Shown: positions 32,934 to 41,443 of the stretch, piece by piece
How positions within the stretch are numbered: position 1 is the first letter of the stretch
How the letters are laid out: each line of letters opens with the position of its first letter
NCBI RefSeq assembly: GCF_016863395.1
Contig: NZ_BOOU01000013.1
Span: 62,001 to 126,000, forward strand
Origin: Sphaerisporangium rufum
Lineage (GTDB): Bacteria > Actinomycetota > Actinomycetes > Streptosporangiales > Streptosporangiaceae
Length of the DNA: 64,000 nt
Direction: 5' to 3'
The notes under the pieces: model-generated
Databases searched by the model: none
Told to the model about the DNA's origin: nothing
Seen by the model: the letters and a program-made list of their open reading frames with translations, nothing else
Made by a program: the position numbers and the translations under genes

Positions 32934-34295
32934 TTGGACCGCCAGCAGGAGTTCGTGCTCCGCACGCTCGAAGAGCGCGACATCCGGTTCATCCGGCTCT
33001 GGTTCACCGACGTGCTCGGGTTCCTGAAATCGGTGGCGATCGCCCCGGCCGAGCTCGAAGGCGCCTTCGCCGAGGGCATCGGGTTCGACGGCTCCTCCAT
33101 CGAAGGGTTCGCCCGGGTCCACGAGTCGGACATGCTGGCCAAGCCGGACCCGTCGACCTTCCAGATCCTGCCCTGGCGCAGCGAGACCCCGGGCGCGGCG
33201 CGGATGTTCTGCGACATCCTCATGCCGGACGGTTCCCCGTCCCACGCCGACCCGCGCTGGGTGCTGAAGCGGACGCTGGCCAAGGCCGCCGACATGGGCT
33301 TCACCTTCTACACCCACCCCGAGATCGAGTTCTACCTGCTCAAGGAGCGTCCCGAGGCCGGCAGCCGGCCGGTGCCGAACGACTCCGGCGGCTACTTCGA
33401 CCACACCCCGCACAGCTCGGGCCACGACTTCCGGCGTAACGCGATCATGATGCTGGAGGCGATGGGCATCTCGGTGGAGTTCAGCCACCACGAGGGCGGC
33501 CCCGGCCAGCAGGAGATCGACCTGCGCTACGCCGACGCCCTCACCACCGCCGACAACATCATGACCTTCCGCCTGGTCATGAAGGAGGTCGCGCTGGAGC
33601 AGGGCATCTGGGCGTCGTTCATGCCCAAGCCCTTCACCGACTACCCCGGCTCGGGCATGCACACCCACATGTCGCTGTTCGAGGGGGACCGCAACGCCTT
33701 CTACGAGCCGGGAGCCGAGTACCAGCTGTCCAAGATCGGCCGCTCGTTCATCGGCGGGCTGCTCCGGCACGCCGCCGAGATCAGCGCGGTGACCAACCAG
33801 TGGGTCAACTCCTACAAGCGCCTGTGGGGCGGCAGCGAGGCGATCGCCGGGCTGGGCGGCGAGGCGCCGAGCTACATCAGCTGGGGGCACAACAACCGGT
33901 CGGCGCTGGTCCGGGTGCCCATGTACAAGCCGCACAAGGGCAACTCCACCCGGGTGGAGTTCCGCTCGCTGGACTCGGCGGCCAACCCCTACCTCGCCTA
34001 CGCGGTGATCCTGGCCGCCGGCCTCAAGGGCATCGAAGGCGGCTACGAGATGCCGCCCGGCGCCGAGGACGACGTGTGGGCCCTCACCAGCGCCGAGCGG
34101 CGCGCGCTCGGCATCGAGCCGCTGCCGCAGAGCCTCGACGAGGCGATCAGCATCATGGAGCGCAGCGAGCTGGTCGCCGAGACCCTGGGCGAGCACGTCT
34201 TCGACTACTTCCTGCGCAACAAGCGCGCCGAGTGGCACGAGTACCGCCGCCAGGTCACCGAGTTCGAGCTCGGCCGCTACCTGCCGGTGCTCTGA
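32934..34295 (+). CDS. glnA2: Glutamine synthetase-like enzyme, GlnA2 type
   Basis: 453 residues of the GSI-beta-grasp/catalytic fold: IGFDGSSIEGFARVHESD, EIEFYLL, MPKPFTDYPGSGMHTHMSLF, NNRSALVRVP and VEFRSLDSAANPYLA. Length and sequence fit the GlnA2 branch (about 446-453 residues) of actinobacteria, not GlnA1; the adenylylation-loop NLYDLP is absent. In Streptomyces coelicolor GlnA2 was reported to act as a gamma-glutamylpolyamine synthetase, so polyamine use is a real alternative to ammonium assimilation. TTG 32934 is chosen because AGAAGGGG lies 5 nt upstream. Ends at a strong terminator. Confidence 0.9.
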   Translation: MDRQQEFVLRTLEERDIRFIRLWFTDVLGFLKSVAIAPAELEGAFAEGIGFDGSSIEGFARVHESDMLAKPDPSTFQILPWRSETPGAARMFCDILMPDGSPSHADPRWVLKRTLAKAADMGFTFYTHPEIEFYLLKERPEAGSRPVPNDSGGYFDHTPHSSGHDFRRNAIMMLEAMGISVEFSHHEGGPGQQEIDLRYADALTTADNIMTFRLVMKEVALEQGIWASFMPKPFTDYPGSGMHTHMSLFEGDRNAFYEPGAEYQLSKIGRSFIGGLLRHAAEISAVTNQWVNSYKRLWGGSEAIAGLGGEAPSYISWGHNNRSALVRVPMYKPHKGNSTRVEFRSLDSAANPYLAYAVILAAGLKGIEGGYEMPPGAEDDVWALTSAERRALGIEPLPQSLDEAISIMERSELVAETLGEHVFDYFLRNKRAEWHEYRRQVTEFELGRYLPVL

Positions 34296-34307
34296 CCCCG
34301 CCGGTCT

Positions 34308-34337
34308 CTCCGGCCGGCGGCGCACCGCCGGCCGGAG
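34308..34337 (+). terminator. Terminator hairpin of glnA2
   Basis: CTCCGGCCGGCGG, loop CGCA, CCGCCGGCCGGAG: a perfect 13-bp stem beginning 12 bases after the stop codon, without a U-tract. Confidence 0.7.
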
Positions 34338-34414
34338 ATGCCCGATCCGCGGCTCCAGGTGTCCCTCCGGTAATCGGGTGGCGGAGCCGGGGCGGCGGGG
34401 GCGAACATCGCGGG

Positions 34415-34975
34415 ATGGACGCTTTCCTGCGCACCGAACGGCTGGTGCTACGACCGGTCACCGCGGCCGACGCCGGCGGGCTGCTCGCCCTGCACGGCGA
34501 CCCCGAGGTCATGCGGTTCATCAACGGCGGCCGGCCGGCGAGCCGCGAGGAGATCGAGACGGTGACCCTGCCCCGGCTGTGCCGCGAGTACGCCTGCATC
34601 GGCACCCGCGGTTTCTGGGCCGCCGACGAACGCTCCACCGGGGCCTTCCTGGGCTGGTTCGAGTTCCGGCCGGTGGACGAGCACGATCCGGCCGTGGTCG
34701 AGCTCGGCTACCGGCTGGGCCGGGCCGCCTGGGGCCGGGGGCTGGCCACCGAGGGCGCGCGCGCCCTGATCGACAAGGGGTTCACCGCCCTCGGCGTCAC
34801 CCTGGTCACCGCCAACACGATGGCGGTGAACGTCCGGTCGAGGCGGGTGATGGAGAAGGCGGGTCTGTCGTTCGTACGGTCTTTCACCGAGGATTGGCCG
34901 GAGGCGATCGACGGATCCGAGCACGGCGAGGTGGAGTACCAGCTCACCCGGGCCGACTGGCGGCGCCGCCGCTAG
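34415..34975 (+). CDS. GNAT-family N-acetyltransferase (RimJ/RimL type)
   Basis: 186 residues. TERLVLRPVTAADA at the start, LGYRLGRAAWGRGLATEGAR forming the acetyl-CoA pyrophosphate loop (R-x-x-W-G-R-G-L-A), and NVRSRRVMEKAGLSFV near the end are the RimJ/RimL-like acetyltransferase_3 signature. Substrate unknown. No ribosome site is obvious before ATG 34415. Confidence 0.9.
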   Translation: MDAFLRTERLVLRPVTAADAGGLLALHGDPEVMRFINGGRPASREEIETVTLPRLCREYACIGTRGFWAADERSTGAFLGWFEFRPVDEHDPAVVELGYRLGRAAWGRGLATEGARALIDKGFTALGVTLVTANTMAVNVRSRRVMEKAGLSFVRSFTEDWPEAIDGSEHGEVEYQLTRADWRRRR

Positions 34976-35094
34976 CGGCCCCGCCCGGCCGGTGACCGTC
35001 CGTGGACATCGGCCGGGATCTGTATGAGCATCGTCTCGCACCGTTGATCGTCCGGCGGATCCCGCGGTGACCGCCGGACCGACCGGAGGACGCG

Positions 35095-37995
35095 ATGATC
35101 GATGGCGGGCCGGCCGGGGCCGGCCGGGTCCCGGTGGCGGGGCCGGAGCCGGTCGGGCGGGCCGGCGAGCTGGCGCGGATCGAGGCGGCCGTCGCCGGCG
35201 CGGCGGCGGGCGGCCGCGGCCTGGTCCTGATCGACGGCGAGCCGGGAGTGGGCAAGACCCGGCTGCTCGGATATCTCGTCGAGCGGGCACGCGCCGCCGG
35301 GCACGCCGTGCTGGCCGGGGGCGCCACCGAGTTCGAGCGCCTGGTCCCGTTCGGGATGTACGTGGACGCCTTCACCCGGCTGTCGGACGAGTACGGCCCG
35401 TCCGGCGGCGCGGCGGCGGGCACCGGGCCCGGCGGGCTGGCGGAGGCGGCGCTGGACACCCTGCTGTCGGCGGGCCGGGCCGGCCAGGCGGGCGACACCG
35501 AGCGCGGGCGGCTGGACCGTTACCACACCTACCGCGGCATCCGGGCGCTGCTCGCCCACCTGGCGGCCGGCCGGGGCGCGGTGCTCGTGCTCGACGACCT
35601 GCACTGGGCGGACGACCCGTCGCTCGAGCTGACCGAGTTCCTGCTGCGCCGGCCGCCGGCCGCCGGCTTCCTGATGGCGATCGCCTGCCGCTCGGCCATG
35701 ATCCCGCCGGTGGTGGCCGACGCCGCCCGGGCGGACGCGCACGTCGTCCGGCTCGGCCTGGCGCCGCTGGACGAGGACGCGGCCGACCTGCTGATGCCGC
35801 CGGAGACCGGCCCGGCCCGCCGCCGGCTGATGTACCGGGCCAGCGGCGGGAACCCGCTGTTCCTGCGGGCGCTGCGGGACGCCGACGACCCCACGCTGGC
35901 CGAGCTGGCCGAGGGCCGCCCCGGTGCCGCGCCCGCCCTGGAGCGGACGCTGCTGGCGGTGCTGCGCCGCGAGCTGGACCGCCTCACCCCGGCCGGCCGG
36001 CGGGCCGCGCACGCGGCGGCGGTCGCGGGCGAGCTGGCCTCACCCGTGGTGATCTCGCAGGTCGCCGAGCTGGAGCCCGCCGCGGCCGCCGCGGCGGTGG
36101 ACGAGCTGTGCCGGTACGGCCTCGGCGCGCTGGCCGGCACCCGGTTCGCCTTCCGCCATCCGCTGCTGCGCGCCGCCGCCTACGACACGTGCGGGGCCGG
36201 CTGGCGCGTCGCGGCGCACGCCCGTATCGCCGGCCACCTGCGCCGCAACGGCGGATCGCTGGCCCTGCTCGCCCACCACACCGAGCGGTACGCCGAGCCG
36301 GGGGACGAGCGGGCCGCCCGGACGCTGGGCGAGGCCGGCGTCGCGTCCCTGGACTCGGCGCCGGCCACCGCGGTGCGCCTGCTCCGCGAGGCCCTGCGGG
36401 TGCTGCCCGACCGGGACGACCTGATGCCCTACCGCGCGCACCTGCTCACCGGCCTGTCCCGCGGCACCGGCGTGATGGGTTCGCTGACCGAGAGCCGGCG
36501 CATCCTGCACCAGGTCATCGACCTGCCGCTCGACGTGTCCTCGGCCGCGGTCGCCTTCTCCTCGGTGATCTCCCGGCTGCTCGGCCGGCTGGACGAGGCC
36601 CGGGCGCTGCTCAGCGCGCAGGCCGGCCGGGCCGGGCTGGACCTCAAGGTGCGCAGCCAGCTGCTGGTGGAGCTCGCCGCAGTGGCGACGCTGCGCGCCG
36701 ACCCGGCCGAGGTGCGCCGGTACGCGCTGGAGGCCGCCGAGGTGACCGCGCGCACCGGCGACGCGGCGCTCGGCTGCGCGGCGCAGGCGCTGCTGGCGCT
36801 GGCCTGCCTGCAGGACGGTGACGTGGCCGCGGCGCGCGCGCACGCCACGCGCGCCGGCTGGCTGATGGACGGCGCGCCGGACGCCGCGCTGGTCCGGCAC
36901 GTCGAGCTGGTCGCGCCGCTCGCCTGGAGCGAGACCTGCCTGGGCCGGGTGGCCGAGGCCGCGCGCCACCTGCAGCGGGGCATCGACCTGGCGACGATGT
37001 CCGGCCGCAGCTACGCGATGCCCTACCTGCTGATCGGCCAGGCGCGGTGCCTGGCCCGCGCCGGCCGGCTGGCCGAGGCCATCGAGGCCGCCGAGCACGC
37101 CGTGGCGGCGTCGGAGTACATCAAGAGCAGCGAGACCCTCGCGATGGCCCGCGGCGTCATGCTGCTGCCCGTGCTGTGGCGGCACGGCGCGCGGCCGGCC
37201 GTGGCGCTGGCCGGCCAGGTCGCCGCGTCCGGCCCCGGCTCGGCCTGGTGGCGGGCGATGGCGAACGTGTCGGTGGCCCGGGTACGGCTCGCCGCGGGCG
37301 GCGCCGGGCCGGGGGAGGTGCCGCCGCTGCCGGACCCGCTGTCCCGGGATACCGAGGTCGAGCGGCTCGCGGTGGAGTCGATCCGGGCCGGCGCCGGCGG
37401 CGACACCGGGACGGCGCTCGGCCGGGCCGCGGCGGCGGTGGCCGCGGCAGCCGGCGGCACCGCCTACGATCTGGGCACCGCCCACGACGCCCGCGCCCGC
37501 GCGCTGTGCGGGAGCGACGACCTGGCCGGGGCCGCGGCGGCCGCCCGGACCGCCGCCGGGCACTTCGCCGAGTGCGGCGCCGTCGTCGAGCGCGGCCTGG
37601 CCCACCAGCTGCTGGCCACCGTGCACGACCGGACGGGCGACCTTCCGGCGTGCCGCGACGCGATCGCCCAGGCCAAGGCCGCCTACCGCGAGTCGGGCGC
37701 CGACTGGCTGGCCGGCCGGCTGGTCCGGGCGGAGCGGCGGCTGGCCGCGCGCGGGCCCCGGCAGCCGGCGGGCACGGCCGCCGGCTCGCCGGCGCTGACC
37801 GCCCGGGAACGCGAGGTGGCCGCCCTGGTCGGCCAGGGGCTGACCAACCGCGAGGTGGCCGAGCGCCTGCGGCTCAGCCGCAAGACGGTGGAGACCCACG
37901 TGGCCAGCATCTTTAGCAAGTTGGACGTCCGCTCCCGGGTGGCGCTCGCCCGGCGGCTGGCCGGCCAGGGCGACATCCCGGTCCCGGGCGGTTGA
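35095..37995 (+). CDS. LAL-type LuxR regulator with AAA/STAND ATPase
   Basis: 966 residues, ATG 35095 with GGAGG 5 nt upstream. Residues 19-250 form an ATPase: Walker A GEPGVGKT at 48-55, Walker B VLVLDDLHWADD. Residues 250-880 are a long helical, TPR-like region. The C-terminal 65 residues are a LuxR HTH (LTAREREVAALVGQGLTNRE, then LSRKTVETHVASIFSKLDV). This MalT-like LAL family commonly activates catabolic or antibiotic clusters in actinomycetes. No obvious target cluster adjoins it. Ends at a perfect 16-bp hairpin. Confidence 0.93.
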   Translation: MIDGGPAGAGRVPVAGPEPVGRAGELARIEAAVAGAAAGGRGLVLIDGEPGVGKTRLLGYLVERARAAGHAVLAGGATEFERLVPFGMYVDAFTRLSDEYGPSGGAAAGTGPGGLAEAALDTLLSAGRAGQAGDTERGRLDRYHTYRGIRALLAHLAAGRGAVLVLDDLHWADDPSLELTEFLLRRPPAAGFLMAIACRSAMIPPVVADAARADAHVVRLGLAPLDEDAADLLMPPETGPARRRLMYRASGGNPLFLRALRDADDPTLAELAEGRPGAAPALERTLLAVLRRELDRLTPAGRRAAHAAAVAGELASPVVISQVAELEPAAAAAAVDELCRYGLGALAGTRFAFRHPLLRAAAYDTCGAGWRVAAHARIAGHLRRNGGSLALLAHHTERYAEPGDERAARTLGEAGVASLDSAPATAVRLLREALRVLPDRDDLMPYRAHLLTGLSRGTGVMGSLTESRRILHQVIDLPLDVSSAAVAFSSVISRLLGRLDEARALLSAQAGRAGLDLKVRSQLLVELAAVATLRADPAEVRRYALEAAEVTARTGDAALGCAAQALLALACLQDGDVAAARAHATRAGWLMDGAPDAALVRHVELVAPLAWSETCLGRVAEAARHLQRGIDLATMSGRSYAMPYLLIGQARCLARAGRLAEAIEAAEHAVAASEYIKSSETLAMARGVMLLPVLWRHGARPAVALAGQVAASGPGSAWWRAMANVSVARVRLAAGGAGPGEVPPLPDPLSRDTEVERLAVESIRAGAGGDTGTALGRAAAAVAAAAGGTAYDLGTAHDARARALCGSDDLAGAAAAARTAAGHFAECGAVVERGLAHQLLATVHDRTGDLPACRDAIAQAKAAYRESGADWLAGRLVRAERRLAARGPRQPAGTAAGSPALTAREREVAALVGQGLTNREVAERLRLSRKTVETHVASIFSKLDVRSRVALARRLAGQGDIPVPGG

Positions 37996-38000
37996 CGGCA

Positions 38001-38037
38001 CGCCGGCCGGGTGCCCCCCTCGGGCACCCGGCCGGCG
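38001..38037 (+). terminator. Terminator hairpin after the LAL regulator
   Basis: Arms at 38001-38016 and 38022-38037 are exact 16-base inverted copies (CGCCGGCCGGGTGCCC) with a 5-base loop, 6 bases after the stop codon; no U-tract. Confidence 0.75.
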
Positions 38038-38197
38038 CGGATCGGTGGGCGGCCGGCCGGCCCATGACCGCGTCCTGCAGCGCCACCCGGGCGATCTGCC
38101 GACCGCCGGGAGACGAACGCGGGGCGGGGCCGGACCGGAGCCGCGCCGGAGGGCGTCCGCCACCGCGGCTCCGGCCCGGTACCGCCCGGTGGCGCGG

Positions 38198-40009
38198 TCA
38201 GTCGCCGGAGTCGCCGGAGTCGCCGCCGGCCAGCCAGTCGTCCATCATCTGCTGGAGCTCGGTGGGGTCGACCTTCTCCTTCTTGGCGCACGGATCGGAC
38301 GGCACGATCCTGGTGAGTCCCACATAGACCACGTTGATGGGCTGCTGCAGGCCGCCGCCGCTGACCGTCGACGTCGTGACCGTGATGCTCTTCATCAGCG
38401 GATCCGCCGCCTTGATCTCGCACGGATCCCCGGTCGAGGTGTTCGTCACCCCGGTGGACGGGACCCCCGAGGGGGCGCTGCTGTAGGTGGCGCTGATCCA
38501 GGTGGACGTGCCGCCGCTGCCCGGGGTGCCCCCGCCCGGGCCGCTGACGACGGTGGCGCCCGGGATGGGCCGCAGCGGGATGGGATCGGTCATCACGTCG
38601 GTGGGGAACAGCAGGTCGCCCTCCTCGGAGATGAAGTGGCAGATGCTGTCGTCGGGCGTGCCGTCACAGGCCTGCTCGGGATGCGCGTTGATCCACGCCG
38701 CGTACTGGTCGGCGGCGGTGGGATCGTCGGCGGCGGCCATCGGAGCCGCGTTGATCACCGAGAAGTCGGGTCCCTTCGGGTACAGGTTGGGGAACTCGCG
38801 GGCCATCCAGTACGCCAGGGCCTTGCCGATGGCGAAGTCGCCCGGCTCGTTGGGGTGGAAGCTCTCCTGCAGCGCCAGGAACAGCTTGCCCTGGGCGGCG
38901 ATGGCGCCGCGGAACTTCAGCGCGTTGAAGTAGGAGTCGGGCTGGCCGAGTTCGTGGCCGGCGACCACGCTGGTGCCGCCCGGCCCGTCGGAGTTGGGGT
39001 CGAACACGTGCACCTTCACTCCCGGGAAACGGGCCCGGTAGCGCGACACCGCGTCCCGGATCGCCTGGTTCGCCCCGGCGGCGAACGGATACAGCGCGTC
39101 CAGGGCCGCCCCGGTGAAGCCGCCGATGTCCTTGTTCCCGGACGGCTTGACGGCCAGCGGGTAGAGCGCCACGACCAGTTCGGCCTTGTCGCCGGCCGCC
39201 TCCTTCGCCTTGACCAGGCCCTGCTCGACGTTCGCCGAGACCTGCCCCATCTGCTGCAGGTGCCGCTCCACCTCGGCCTTCACCGCGACCAGCTGCATCC
39301 CCCACCCGTGCACCGGGTTCCCCTTGGCCACGCCCTTGGCGTACGCCTTGAGCGCGGTGGCCAGCAGCGGGCCGAAGCCGGCGTCGTTGCCGCCGAGCCC
39401 GAAGTACGCGATGTCCACGTCGCCGGTGGGCACCCCGGCGAGCTGGGCGGGATTGCGCACCTCGTGCACGTTCGGGTGCTTCTCGTCCTCGTACTGCGGG
39501 TCGGTGAGGTGCTTGGTCTCCGCGCCCGAGGAGGCATTGAAGATCAGCCGGTCCGGGCCCCAGGTGCTCTTCATCTGCTGGGGCTGGATGGTGTAGCTCA
39601 GCGCCGGGTAGCGGTTCGCCTCCAGGGCGACCCAGGCCACGTGCAGCGGCGCGTAGCCGGACCGGTGCCGGGTGTCCTCGCTGCCGTCGGCGTTGGGGAC
39701 GTAGGTGCTGCCGCTGCTCGCGCCCTCGCCGCTGGTGTAGCTGTCACCGAACCCCACCACCGTCGTCGGGGTGGTCGGGGGTGGCGTGGGCGTCGGGGTG
39801 GGGTCGGGCGGCAGCGTCGGCGGCACCGGGAACCCGGTCGGCGGGACCGGCACCAGCGTGGGCTTGATGGGCGGGGTGGTCGGCCGGGGGACCGGGGTGC
39901 CGGCGCTCGCGGGCAGGACGCCGAGGACCGTGACGAGTAGGGAGGCCAGCAGGCCGATCAGGGCCGGGCGCCAGGGCGCAGGCCGGCGTAACCGGCGCGG
40001 AGGTCGCAT
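38198..40009 (-). CDS. Secreted SGNH/GDSL-family hydrolase
   Basis: 603 residues. Signal peptide (Arg-rich n-region, hydrophobic core at 17-32, cleavage after PASA near residue 36), then a Pro/Thr-rich linker (37-82) and an SGNH hydrolase. Block I is GFGDSYTSGEG with Ser90, block III GLGGNDAGF, and the block V His lies in ESFHPNEPGD. Such enzymes are esterases or lipases. A C-terminal region of about 140 residues (TWISATYSSAPSG to IVPSDPCAKK) is of unknown fold, with an acidic end. ATG 40009 has AGGAAGG 8 nt upstream. Confidence 0.87.
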   Translation of the reverse strand: MRPPRRLRRPAPWRPALIGLLASLLVTVLGVLPASAGTPVPRPTTPPIKPTLVPVPPTGFPVPPTLPPDPTPTPTPPPTTPTTVVGFGDSYTSGEGASSGSTYVPNADGSEDTRHRSGYAPLHVAWVALEANRYPALSYTIQPQQMKSTWGPDRLIFNASSGAETKHLTDPQYEDEKHPNVHEVRNPAQLAGVPTGDVDIAYFGLGGNDAGFGPLLATALKAYAKGVAKGNPVHGWGMQLVAVKAEVERHLQQMGQVSANVEQGLVKAKEAAGDKAELVVALYPLAVKPSGNKDIGGFTGAALDALYPFAAGANQAIRDAVSRYRARFPGVKVHVFDPNSDGPGGTSVVAGHELGQPDSYFNALKFRGAIAAQGKLFLALQESFHPNEPGDFAIGKALAYWMAREFPNLYPKGPDFSVINAAPMAAADDPTAADQYAAWINAHPEQACDGTPDDSICHFISEEGDLLFPTDVMTDPIPLRPIPGATVVSGPGGGTPGSGGTSTWISATYSSAPSGVPSTGVTNTSTGDPCEIKAADPLMKSITVTTSTVSGGGLQQPINVVYVGLTRIVPSDPCAKKEKVDPTELQQMMDDWLAGGDSGDSGD

Positions 40010-40158
40010 GGGGGCATGCCTTCCTGTCGGGGAGGGACGAGCCGGAAGGCCCGACGCAGGCATCATCCGCCGCCGGGCCGCCGCTAGCATCGGGTGTCAC
40101 CCGCCCCGCCACCCCGAGATCCGCCCGCCCCGCCCCGCCCCGCCGCCCGGTGCTGCGG

Positions 40159-40267
40159 GCCGCTCCGCCGGGTCGTCGGGGAGTCCGGTATCGGCCGTCC
40201 GCCGGTCCGGTACCTGGAGCCGCTCTGCCGGGTCGTCGGGGAGTCCGGTATCGGCCGTCCGCCGGTC
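40159..40267. repeat. 60-bp-period direct repeat
   Basis: Bases 40159-40206 recur at 40219-40266 with a single C-to-T change, exactly 60 bases apart. The core includes GGTCGTCGGGGAGTCCGGTA. A multiple of three, so frames across it show a 20-residue repeat on either strand. It lies upstream of the hotdog-like gene with no supported gene around it. Confidence 0.88.
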
Positions 40268-40443
40268 GATGGCGTGGATCACTCCGCCCGGCCGTTGGGC
40301 AAGCGGTCATCGCGCCCGCCGCCGGCCCTCGCGGGCCGGGCACCGTCTCGCCGGTCCGTCCGGAAGCCCGGCGGCACCGGCATCGTGGGGTCCGCCGGTG
40401 TACATCGGCGGATCTGTGGTATCTAGTGCTTTTCCACTTTTCG

Positions 40444-40462
40444 GCTCCCCGGACCGGGGAGC
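40444..40462. promoter_or_regulatory. 19-bp perfect inverted repeat in the leader of the hotdog-like gene
   Basis: GCTCCCCGG-A-CCGGGGAGC lies 20 bases before ATG 40482 and just upstream of the GGAGG site. It could be an operator or an RNA hairpin limiting ribosome access. Confidence 0.5.
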
Positions 40463-40481
40463 AGGATGGAGGTCTTTCAGC

Positions 40482-41216
40482 ATGGGAACGTCCGCCGGCT
40501 GCCTGCAGACCGCGCTCACCGTACCGGCCCGGTTCCGTGGCCCGGAGGGCACGGCCAACGGCGGCTGGGTGGCCGGCACGCTCGCGGCCACCCTGCCCGG
40601 CACGCTCGACCGGGACCACCCGGTGGAGGTGACGCTGCACCGCCCGGTGCCGCTGGACACCGAGCTCGCGGTGGGGCACGTGGCCAACTCCGGCACGCTC
40701 TCGCTCGACGGCCAGGTGCTGGCCGAGGCCATCCCGGTGGCCGAGGACCTCACCCCGCCGCCGTTCGTGCCGTTCCCGGACGCGGCGCGGGCCGAGGCCG
40801 GCTTCGCGGGGCTCACCGGCCATCACCCGGTACCCGGCTGCTTCGTCTGCGGGCTGCGCGGCCCGGGCGACGGCCTGCGGATCTTCCCCGGCCCGGTGCC
40901 CGGCACCGGCCTGATCGCCGCGGGATGGCGCGTCCCGATGACCATCACCGAGCCGGACGGCACCGTGCCGGACGCGCTCGTCTGGGCGGCGCTGGACTGC
41001 CCGTCCGGGTGGGCGAACGTGGACGCGGGCGGTCCAGGGCTGCTCGGCCGGATGACCGCCCGGCTGTTCCGCCGGGTCTACCCGGGCGGCACCTACTCCG
41101 TCGTGGCCCGGGCGACCGGTCGCGAGCGGCGCAAGCTCTTCGGCACCAGCGCGGTGTACGAGGTGGACGGCACGCTGGTCGCCGCGGCCAAGGCCACCTG
41201 GATCATCCCGGCCTGA
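40482..41216 (+). CDS. Hotdog-fold-like protein, possible thioesterase
   Basis: 244 residues, ATG 40482 with GGAGG 9 nt upstream. The N-terminal part (FRGPEGTANGGWVAGTLAA, then VEVTLHRPVPLD) is the kind of strand-helix arrangement seen in acyl-CoA thioesterase hotdog domains, and the second half (DALVWAALDCPSGWANVDAG, later YSVVARATGRERRKLFGTSA) looks like a second copy. A conserved-looking CFVCG sits between the halves. No catalytic residue can be fixed. Cytosolic. Confidence 0.65.
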   Translation: MGTSAGCLQTALTVPARFRGPEGTANGGWVAGTLAATLPGTLDRDHPVEVTLHRPVPLDTELAVGHVANSGTLSLDGQVLAEAIPVAEDLTPPPFVPFPDAARAEAGFAGLTGHHPVPGCFVCGLRGPGDGLRIFPGPVPGTGLIAAGWRVPMTITEPDGTVPDALVWAALDCPSGWANVDAGGPGLLGRMTARLFRRVYPGGTYSVVARATGRERRKLFGTSAVYEVDGTLVAAAKATWIIPA

Positions 41217-41220
41217 GCCC

Positions 41221-41443
41221 GATCACCACGGGGTCCGCTCCCCACGCGGGCGACTCACGACGGGGCGGCTCATGACGGTGGCGGCTCACGACGGAGTCCG
41301 GTCGCCACGGGGTCCGATCATGACGAGGTCCGGTCATGACGAGGTCCGGTCATCACTGGAGCTGGTCACCGCGGGGTCCGGGACACCACGGGTCCGATCG
41401 TGACGGGCCCAGGGATCACAGGTCCGGTCACCGCGGGGTCCGG
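41221..41443. repeat. Degenerate 16-bp tandem array between convergent genes
   Basis: About 14 units of mostly 16 bases with core (C)ACG(A)GGTCCGGT; two adjacent units, CATGACGAGGTCCGGT, are identical at about 41318-41349. The array fills the whole spacer between the hotdog-like gene and the last gene of the Hsp70/GTPase operon, ending at that gene's stop codon. Confidence 0.8.

Noticed and set aside
40094-40426. Small frames carrying the 20-residue repeat on both strands
   Set aside because: No ribosome site, low-complexity composition and no recognisable domain; treated as non-coding repeat DNA.
41221-41443. CRISPR array
   Set aside because: Repeats are contiguous, 16 bases and degenerate, with no unique spacers and no cas genes.
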